A stretch of DNA of 64,000 nt. Origin: Heterodera schachtii (Eukaryota > Nematoda > Chromadorea > Rhabditida > Heteroderidae). The number at the start of each line of letters is the position of its first letter. The first letter of the stretch is position 1. The notes below the pieces were generated by a model that was not told the DNA's origin, did no database searches, and saw nothing but the letters and a program-made list of their open reading frames with translations. Below are positions 56,917 through 64,000 of this stretch, piece after piece. The translations under genes and the position numbers were made by a program. The DNA lies in assembly GCA_023374025.1 (NCBI GenBank), contig SIJG01000057.1, positions 495,046 to 559,045 of the forward strand, written 5' to 3'.

Positions 56917-58050
56917 ATGTCAGACAACCGAAACGAAGCGGAGGAAGAGATGGAAAAAGCAATGTAATAAAAATTAAAATGCCATTTTGAAATTTCAATT
57001 TTTAATTTTGTTTTCCTTTTTTTCAGTTTCATCTCCGGCAACGGTTGGCTTTGTGTGTTCGATTTGCTTCCGCCTTCACAACTTGGCCTTGCAATTGCAC
57101 TGATCAGCCACCGTTTTAACTTTTACGTGGATGAACACTTCAAAACGCGCAAATGGACATTGGCATTTATTCGAATTCGACGCAAAATTGGAGAGAATGG
57201 CACAAATCAAATGGAAATTGTCAATTCACATGGAAAACCATTGCCAACTGCGCAAATTCAAATGCCACCCGAAGTCATCGGATTACGATTTGCCAGAATC
57301 TCGTAATATTGACGATTAAATTAAAAATTTAGGCAACTTTTCCCCATTCATTTTTAGTTTCATCGACCAAAATGCCGTTGCTTTTCTCCACAGTTTTTGT
57401 CCGCTTTTCGCCGCATGTCAAATTTATCTGACTCTTTGTACGTCGGATGACCGCACTTTGGAGTTGATTATACACAACATTTGGCCAATGCTCGGGAGAA
57501 ACATTCATGGCATGGAAGTCGTGGCCAATGGTTTCCGCCGTTTGCGACAATTCGTGCCGTCATTCTCAGCGATTGTCCATCGCTTCGATTTGTCTTCTCT
57601 GGCTATGTCAGCAATCTCTTCCCCGAATTCCCGGCCGATGACAGTGCCAATGCTTCCAATGGACAAGCGGTGGCCAAATGGCTTTTCACTCCGCTTCAAA
57701 ACGGTGTGCCAAAAGTGTTCATATGCTGGATGGGCAACGATGAAGGGACTTTTCCGTCGATGATTGAAGCTCTCAAATCGGTGCTGCTTACTAATTGATT
57801 TATTTGGCATCTTACGGTTTTTGGAGTTCGCGACTTAACCAAACTGTTGTTTTTCGCTCAATTAAAACAAATTCGAACCCTCGCCCAGTTGACTTTTCAT
57901 TGGGCCATCTAAACTCGTTAAATCGTCCATTTTCGGCTTTTCGTGCCCCCCCCAACCTTAAAAGTCACATGCATTATAATTTCATTAATCATTTCTTAAT
58001 TAATTTTCCGCTCATTTTAGGCTTTTGCCTCGGCTTCATCGCCCGTCAGT
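56917..58050 (+). pseudogene. F-box-like copy with 1-nt frame break and truncated 3' end
   Basis: Exon 1 (56917-56963), exon 2 (57027-57302) and exon 3 (57358-57780) match the family in length and phase. Near 57561 one base is missing within the FVPS-ILSDCPSL region, and the rest of exon 3 continues in another frame. Exon 4 starts at 58021 (AFASASSPV) but homology ends after about 30 bp. There it meets the antisense end of the neighbouring minus-strand copy. The intron before exon 4 is unusually long (240 nt). A base-calling error could explain the frame break, but not the lost 3' end. Confidence 0.82.
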
Positions 58051-58081
58051 TATACGCTTACCCATCTCCGATTTCGTCATT

Positions 58082-59262
58082 TCATAAATAAATGTCAATT
58101 TGATTCGACTGATCCATAAAATTCCATCCAATCGCTTCCTCCTCCCATTTTGTCCATTTGCTTTCGTCTCGCACAATTGGACAACGGATCAGCAGAAGAC
58201 AGTTGTCCCTTTTGTGAGTTCTTTTCAATGTCAATTGTTCACGGGTCAATTCATTGGTCAGCACAAATGGCACAAAACCAGCAAAAAACGAATGAAAAAC
58301 CCAAATGACGACAATGAAGTTGACGGGAGATGAAGCTGAGGCAAATGCCTAAAATTTGGAAAAATTGATTAAGCAAATACGATTATGATCAATGAATGAT
58401 ACTAACTTTAATGCGAAATTCTTCGAAAAATTGTGTTTCAATGTTTTATTCGGACCCAGGTTCGGGGTTTGACTAGGTCGAAATTAATATCAGATTCGGA
58501 TTCTCCTATCCTTACCACCCACAAATAAATCATGAAAAATCACCGCTTTGAAGGCTTCAATCTGGGATTCCAAATTCCTATACTCCGTGTCCAACTCGCA
58601 CTTCAACACTTTTGGCACATTGTCCGGACGGGGAGTGAAAAGCCATTTGGCCACCGCTTGTCCATCTGATGCCATGGCACTGTCATCGCATGGAAATTCG
58701 GCGAAAAGATCGTCGTCATCAGCAAAGAATTTGACAATGCGTAACAACGGCAAATCGTTGAGAATTGACGGGGCAAATTGTCGCAAACGGTGGAAAAATG
58801 TGGAGGACAATCGCAAGCCATGAATATTTTTGTTGAGCATTGGCCAAATATTGTACAAAATCAACGCCAAAATGCGATCACTCGTCGTGTTGATGGCCAA
58901 ATTAATTGGACGAGAGGCGAAAAGATGGCGAAAACGGCGGAGAAAAACGATGGCATTTTGGTCGATGAAACTGAAAATGATTGGGAAGTGTTGTCTATAA
59001 TGTTTATATTTCGGCCAATCTAACGAGATGTTGATGCGTTCGAATCCGATGACTTTACGTGTCATTTGAATTTGCGGAATTGGCAATGCTTTCCAATAAT
59101 AGGAATTGACAATTTCCATTTCCTTCGTGCCATTCTTTCCATTTTTGCTGTGAATTCCAATAATTTTCAGCGTCCATTTTCGTGTTTTGAAGTGTTCATC
59201 CACATAAAAGTCAAAACGGTGACTAATCATTGCAATTCCAAGGCCAAGTTGGTAAGGCGTAA
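58082..59262 (-). pseudogene. F-box-like copy lacking its 5' end and last exon
   Basis: Exon 2 begins only at QLGLGIAMISHRF (about 59255); exon 1 and the F-box start are replaced by unrelated sequence. The rest of exon 2 (to 59025), exon 3 (58970-58544) and exon 4 (58348-58082) are in frame. They carry family motifs (RLRQFAPSILNDLPLLRIV, AKWLFTPRPDNVPKVLKC, LTNELTREQLTLK). The intron between exons 2 and 3 happens to be open. Exon 4 ends at a junction with the tail of the convergent plus-strand copy and reads out as IDIYL and stop. Confidence 0.82.
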
Positions 59263-59369
59263 ATCATTGGCATCAACCAATACATAGCAGCACCCGCATG
59301 AACACACCGCACCAAAACAGCAGCGATTCGCTGTCCGGATGCTCGCCACGGATGAGCCCGGTGTGTCCG
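59263..59369 (-). other. Foreign sequence fused to the truncated F-box-like exon
   Basis: A GC-richer stretch reads MSIGHTGLIRGEHPDSESLL on the minus strand followed by a hydrophobic run. It could be a fragment of an unrelated membrane-protein exon. No family is recognised. Confidence 0.25.
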
Positions 59370-60360
59370 ATGCTCATATTCACAATGCTAAGGATAAAAA
59401 TCGGCATATCCCTAGCTATAGCTAGGGTAGCTGCAGATCGATTAATCTACGGCTCAAAATCCGTATTCCCAACTCGGAATACGGCAGGGGATAGTTCGAT
59501 CCCCAGCTACCTATCCAAATGATACGGATAAGCCGCTACTTTTCCCTTTGTTAGTGTATTCTTTGTCTAGTGGCTTGTGCTTTGGACGAAAAAGCGTCTG
59601 TGGGTTCGGGTCCTTTAGGGGTTAATGTAGTTTGTTAGTTTTTTAACAATATTATGCACCCCTAAGAATTGAAAAAATTTTCTCAAAAATGAATTCCATA
59701 AAACATAATTTTTTTACTTTTTATTTAAAATTTGCTTATTCAAAAAAAAATTTAATAATTGCATTTACAATTGTAATAAACCAAAATTAACGTGTTTTGT
59801 TTCCTAAAAAATGTTATAATTAGGGCTTGTAATTAAAAATCTTTAAAAATTTTGTTGCTTTGGAGCAAAGGTGGGTAATGTTTTGTCAGAAATTTTCATT
59901 GATGGTTTTATATGTCAACATAGCACCGAATTCAGGTGTAGATTAGTTTGATATTTTAAAAGAGTTTAATAAATTATTGGTTTGTTATAAGGAAAATCAG
60001 TTATTTAAAAATAAAAAATCAAACTATTTTCATAAAAGGTTTTGAAGTTTCAATAAAAAATTTTAAATTTTAAACATACTCCAAAATTTATTTGGACATC
60101 AAAATAATACTTTAAATTAAAATTATATTATTTGAAATTAATTTTGAAGAATTTAATAAATAAATTTTTGTTTTTAGAGGGCACTTTTAACCAAATATCC
60201 TCCTCGGGAGGAGGCTAAGGATTTTCATCTGCAGATACCCTAGCCGATACCCTATCCTTAGCATTGTGAATATGCAATGAGGATAGAGTTAGAGATGGGA
60301 ATTAATTTGCTAGTTCAGAATACGGATACCCTATACCTATCATTGTGAATATGGATTTGT
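59370..60360. mobile_element. Composite inverted-repeat region with tRNA-like hairpins
   Basis: CATATTCACAATGCTAAGGATA near 59375-59396 is repeated inverted near 60261-60282, with further arm matches (CTGCAGAT, TAGGGTA). A direct repeat of GATACCCTA...CATTGTGAATATG lies at about 60254 and 60330. Between the arms, 59426-59511 has 7-bp closing ends GGTAGCT/AGCTACC, a perfect 9-bp hairpin (CCGTATTCC/GGAATACGG) and GTTCGATCC, resembling an 86-nt tRNA-like fold without a proper A box. At 59564-59613 a second tRNA-like stretch (TGTCTAGTGGC, GGTTCGGGTCC) occurs. I read the whole as old transposon and SINE-like sequence. Confidence 0.5.
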
Positions 60361-60686
60361 CTGCAGCTAGCGAATTATCTGCGGATAGTTATAATTTATT
60401 TATTGGTTCATTTGTACGCTTTTGCATTTTCCAAATGTTTTTCGCGACTATAAAGCTGTGAGCTCTGATTATGAATTTGATCAGATTAAATATACATAGT
60501 TTGTTTGTCATTTGAATGCATTGGCGTTTTGTTTTTTAAGCTAACGATTTTTTGCCGCTTTTTTTTCCTTTTTTACCGTCCATGCTTTTCTTTCGTCGCC
60601 TTTCTGCTGATTCGTTTTATGTATGTCCTTTTTGGTGGATTTTTTTTTCCAAAATATTTTCCATTAAATAACAAATTTAGGTAATT

Positions 60687-60896
60687 ATGTTTTTGTTGGA
60701 TCTAATTCAACTACGACGAATACTGTTAGTGGTCATTTGTCCATTTGTCGTCTCACAATATTCACATAATCGAATGGTGTGCAACAGGGATGGATGGCAT
60801 TCCGAGGCCCCAAAAATTTTCGGAAATCGGAATTCCGAGGCATTGGCGTCAATTTTGCAAAAACTGTTGTCAATGTCGATTGAATTCATTGAATAA
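60687..60896 (+). CDS. Small secreted peptide precursor, 69 aa
   Basis: The ATG at 60687 follows a likely acceptor, AATTTAG (60680). The first 24 residues form an anchor or signal peptide (MFLLDLIQLRRILLVVICPF, then VVSQ). The mature part has one Cys and ends RNSEALASILQKLLSMSIEF and two more residues. The NSE-x3-S-I-L pattern weakly recalls PDF-type neuropeptides (N-S-E-L-I-N-S-L-L), but no dibasic site precedes it, so the comparison is tentative. A fortuitous ORF cannot be excluded. Confidence 0.42.
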   Translation: MFLLDLIQLRRILLVVICPFVVSQYSHNRMVCNRDGWHSEAPKIFGNRNSEALASILQKLLSMSIEFIE

Positions 60897-61166
60897 ACAA
60901 GTGCATACTCATTTCTAACCCAAAATTGTAGCAAATTTGATTTTGAAAAAGTCCAGGATTTGGACCCCGAATTTGGAATGGTTATTAAGTGTGGGATACG
61001 AATACCGTGATTCAAATGCGGCTAAATTGATTTATTTAATTTATACATTTTAAAATAAATTAAAAAAAAAGATTTTCTGAGGGATTCAGAATTAAAAATG
61101 ACAAATTCTAAGAAAAAAATTTTCCTTAATTTTTGCGCTTATACGTTTTCAGCCAAAATTCAAGTT

Positions 61167-61640
61167 GGTACTTATGCAGTTTACGCCACATAAAAAATAA
61201 AACCAATTTTTATAGGTTTTCGGGGTCGCTGAACACGATTCTGAGTTCAGAACCGTGGTATTTCGAATCCCGAACCCGAATTCGAACATCTGCAAAAAAA
61301 TTTCCAAAATTGTGATTTTCATCGATTGCGAATCAACAATCGCCTTACGCATGGGTACAGTCCAATAATTTGGGACCACAAATGACGAAAGACAAAATCA
61401 TGATCGCCAAAATGCTTGCTATGGCGGTTGTTGACTCGAAATCGGTGAAAATCAATTTTAATTTTTTTTTGTATGTGGCGTAAACTGCATAAGTACCAGG
61501 GGTGGAGCGCGACCGCGATTCGCGGCAATTTTTTTGCGCGATCCGCGACCGCGGCAAATTGAATCCGCGATGCGCGATCCGCGACCGCGGGATTTTTCTG
61601 TGCGCGCTCCACCCCTGATAAGTACCTTCAAGTTTAAAGA
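61167..61640. mobile_element. Inverted-repeat element, host of a nested MITE
   Basis: GGTACTTATGCAGTTTACGC at 61167 is repeated inverted at about 61475-61496, and its tail continues at 61618-61626 after a nested insertion. The inner arms carry GAATCCCGAACCCGAATTCG-type sequence like the element at 362-831, so the two are probably related. No coding content. Confidence 0.7.
61497..61617. mobile_element. 121-bp hAT-like MITE nested in the element above
   Basis: The ends CAGGGGTGGAGCGCG are inverted and perfect for 15 bp (61497-61511 and 61603-61617). Perfect 8-bp target duplicates ATAAGTAC lie at 61489-61496 and 61618-61625. The tip CAGGG fits hAT YARNG. The interior is made of CGCGACCGCG palindromic blocks and is very GC-rich. 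Confidence 0.92.
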
Positions 61641-61789
61641 AATCACTAAATTTATCCTTAAGACATACATACATACACAAATATATGTTGATCACTGATC
61701 AATTCCATGCTTAAAAAATAACAATTTTTATGAGCACGTCAATAATTCCATAATTCAAATTGGTTGATCACTTTTCTCAGCAATTCATT

Positions 61790-62385
61790 CATTCATTCTG
61801 CTGCTGATCAGTGATCACTTGGGCCGGGATTTGCGTCGAGAAGCCTAAAAATCGAAAAAGCAGTGACTTTGAATAAGCATACATTCACTGACTCCGTCAC
61901 CGATTTCGTCCTCATCGATATAATTTGACCCCGAGATTCTCGAACCACACACACATTGATTGATTCATTGAATTCAAAAAATAAAATAAATTGAGATCGG
62001 ATTTAATTTTACTTCTATGTTTTAACAGCACGGAATTTCCAAATACTTGAAACAAAGTGCCAATCACCAAAAGGCACGACATTGTCGGTGTACTTTTGGT
62101 ATTTGTCAAATTGCTCTATTAATTAAAGGCAATTAGTACAATTGCTAAGGTAGGCCTAGGCTTAATCTTAGTCTTTATTTTCTAAAATACGACACGGATG
62201 AGAAGGGCTTTCTGACCACCAAAACGACTTTGAACAGTTTTGATTTTTGTCAATTGACTAAAATCAACTGACAAATTGGAGCAAATAAATTGGTCGATCA
62301 CTTCTCAGCAATTCATTCATTCATTCACTTCTGCTGCTGATCAGTGATCACTTGGGCCGGCAGTTGCGTCGAGAAGCCTAAAAAT
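61790..62385 (-). pseudogene. Solo 3'-end copies of the F-box-like family
   Basis: Two isolated last exons occur, at 61844-61800 and 62377-62330. Both read LLDA...GPSDH then stop, where intact copies read GPSDQ. Upstream of the first, 61925-61890 keeps the end of exon 4 (DEDEIGDG) with a mutated donor. A scrap of exon 4 (ALLIR) lies near 62190-62230. With the last exon of the next copy at 63141-63096 this makes a series of 3' ends on the same strand. Confidence 0.72.
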
Positions 62386-62514
62386 AGAAGGAATTTGTTT
62401 TTATTCGGTGTAATATATACATACGATTTTTTAAATTTTTTTTAGAAATAAATTCAATTTAATATTTTGGGTTGGGGAGAAAACCCTTTATGGGCGACCA
62501 ATACAGATTGATTA

Positions 62515-62840
62515 CTAGGGAAGCAACTTTTAGTGATGAAAAATCCTAAAATAGTTAACTAAAATAGTGAGTAAAAATGCCAAAATAGTAAAAAAAAAAT
62601 TTTCATAGCAATGTATTTTTTCTGAAAATTTTGGGTCGATTCATAGGGGTGATTTTTCTGAAATTTTTGGAGTCGATTCTTATGGGTATATTTTCCGTTT
62701 TTATTGCATTTTTGTTAAGTAATAGTGACAAAAAATGTCGAAAATAATGAAAAAATAGTGGCAAAACTCCAAAATAGTGAATTTTCACTATTTTAGTGAT
62801 GAAGTCGCCAAAATAGTGATTTCTAATGACGAAAAATGAC
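62515..62840. repeat. MITE-family remnant with AAAATAGTG repeats
   Basis: The segment begins TAGGGAAGCAAC and contains the family inner block near 62640-62720 (GATTCTTATGGGTATATTTT). Copies of AAAATAGTGA lie near both ends. A matching right terminus and target duplicate were not found, so the element is truncated or diverged. Confidence 0.55.
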
Positions 62841-63095
62841 ACCAGTTTTGAGCTCCTTTCTTCAAATCAATTGAGCAAAAAAAAAGAAGTTTTCATCCCC
62901 CTTCCCGAAAAATTAAAGTTTAGGGACAAATTTTAGTTAAAGAAATCACCAAATTTATCCTTAAGACATACATAACACAAATATACGATGATCAATGACA
63001 ATTCCATGCTTAAAAAATAACAATTTTTATGAGCACGTCAATATTTCCATAATTCAAATTGATCGATCACTTTTCTCAGCAATTCATTCATTCAT

Positions 63096-64000
63096 TCACT
63101 TCTGCGGCTGATCACTTGGGCCCGGATTTGCATCGAGAAGCCTAAAAATAGAAAACCCAATGAATTTGAATTATTTGCTTAAGCATTCACTGACCCGTCA
63201 CCGATTTCGTTCTCGTTGTCAATTTGGATGAAAATTTGATTCCATTGATTCAAGGGTTGATAAATTCGCAATCCAATCGCTTCTTCTTCCCATTTTGTCC
63301 ATTTGCTCGCGTCACGCACAATTGGACAACGGATCAGCAAAAAATGTTCGTCGTGGTCATCATTTCTTTTCAATGCCAATTGTTCACGGGTCAATTCGTT
63401 GGTCAAATTGAAAAGCAGGACGGAGTCAGCAAAAGGCATCCAAATAAAAATAACGACAATGAAATTGACGGGAGAAGAAGCATAGGTAAATGCCTAAAAC
63501 ATGGAAAAATTGGTTAAACGGTAAAGTGCCAAATAAATGATTTAGCAAGCACCGCTTTGATGGCTTCAATCCTCGACATCCAATTCCCTTCATCGTTCAC
63601 CCAGCATTCGAGCATCTTTGGCACATTGCTTTGAAGTGGAGTGAAAAGCCATTTGGTCACCGCTTGTCCATCCGATGCCGTGGCACTGTCATCGCATGGA
63701 AATTCGCCGAAGAGATTGACGGTATATAAACTGACAAAGCGAAGTGATGGAAAATCGTTGAGAATTGACGGGCCGACGAATTGACGCAAATGGCGGAAAA
63801 ATGTGACCGACAATCCCAAGCCATGAAGATTTTTTTCCGAACATTGGCCAAATGTTGCGCAAAAGGAATTCCGCAATGCGATCTTTGTGCGTATTGATGG
63901 CCAAATTGATTGGACCGAAGGCGAAAAGTTGACGAAAATGGCGGAGAAAAGCGATGGTATTTCGGTCGATGAAACTAAAAATGGATGGGAAGTGTTGGCT
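63096..64000 (-). pseudogene. F-box-like copy, exons 3-5 (continues beyond the window), frame break
   Basis: Exon 3 (63974-63553), exon 4 (63493-63195) and exon 5 (63141-63096, GLLDANPGPSDQPQK) fit the family. In exon 3 a run of seven A near 63830 gives a 1-nt shift inside NIWPMFGK-NLHGLGLS. A 3-nt insertion adds a Gly near FVGPSILND. Exons 4 and 5 are intact (LTNELTREQLALK, IRCPIVRDASKWTKWEEEAI). The homopolymer shift could be a sequencing error, in which case the gene may be intact. Exons 1 and 2 lie outside. Confidence 0.82.

Noticed and set aside
59426..59511. Functional tRNA-Leu or tRNA-Ser with long variable arm
   Set aside because: The closing stem and B box fit, but there is no A box or normal D-loop, and the anticodon arm cannot be assigned. 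It is kept only as a tRNA-like structure.

Overview
The window looks like nuclear DNA of a tylenchid plant-parasitic nematode, most likely a cyst nematode (Globodera/Heterodera type). It is very AT-rich. Genes are split by short introns (often 40-60 nt), a few with GC-AG ends. A cluster at 51.3-64 kb encodes an F-box-like protein family that I remember as strongly expanded in cyst nematodes; this is family memory, not a search. Further nematode hallmarks are a nuclear hormone receptor ligand-binding domain, the 3' end of a serpentine chemoreceptor-like gene, and a G/Y/W-rich amidated neuropeptide-like precursor. A 432-base N run shows that this is a draft scaffold.

Layout. 0-3.4 kb: two terminal-inverted-repeat elements and a minus-strand gene with three helix-turn-helix (HTH) exons. 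3.5-8.1 kb: a gene fragment resembling LDL-receptor class B repeats, then a decayed minus-strand Ty3/gypsy polyprotein. 8.3-12.6 kb: a hAT-like MITE and a second set of HTH exons beside a secreted acidic HTH protein. 14.2-18.7 kb: a receptor DNA-binding remnant, a tRNA-like pseudogene, a nuclear receptor LBD gene, and a foldback element with a 28-bp array at the receptor's 3' end. 19.1-21.1 kb: a six-exon secreted orphan gene. 22-28.7 kb: a neuropeptide-like gene with a duplicated first exon, a four-exon secreted HTH gene with a spare terminal exon, and a hAT-like MITE. 30-33 kb: two more secreted acidic proteins. 36.4-42.8 kb: a GC-rich island, the gap, a gag fragment with a hairpin array, the chemoreceptor end and an SH3-like gene. 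43.2-45.3 kb: a 65-bp satellite of about 33 copies. 46.5-51.3 kb: a 69-bp minisatellite, a palindrome-ended element and two small secreted proteins. 51.3-64 kb: the F-box-like cluster, with two models without internal disruption and several broken copies.

The most unusual system is the group of minus-strand genes at 1.7-3.4, 11.1-12.6, 26.3-27.8 and perhaps 30-31 kb. They combine N-terminal signal peptides, Asp/Ser/Asn/Gln-rich linkers and C-terminal HTH modules. Most HTH modules sit on their own exons bounded by phase-1 introns, the arrangement expected for exon duplication and shuffling. A secreted protein with a DNA-binding-type fold, and in one case four SUMO-type motifs, would fit an effector that acts in a host nucleus. 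That role is inference. Signal peptides, domains and splice sites were judged by eye.
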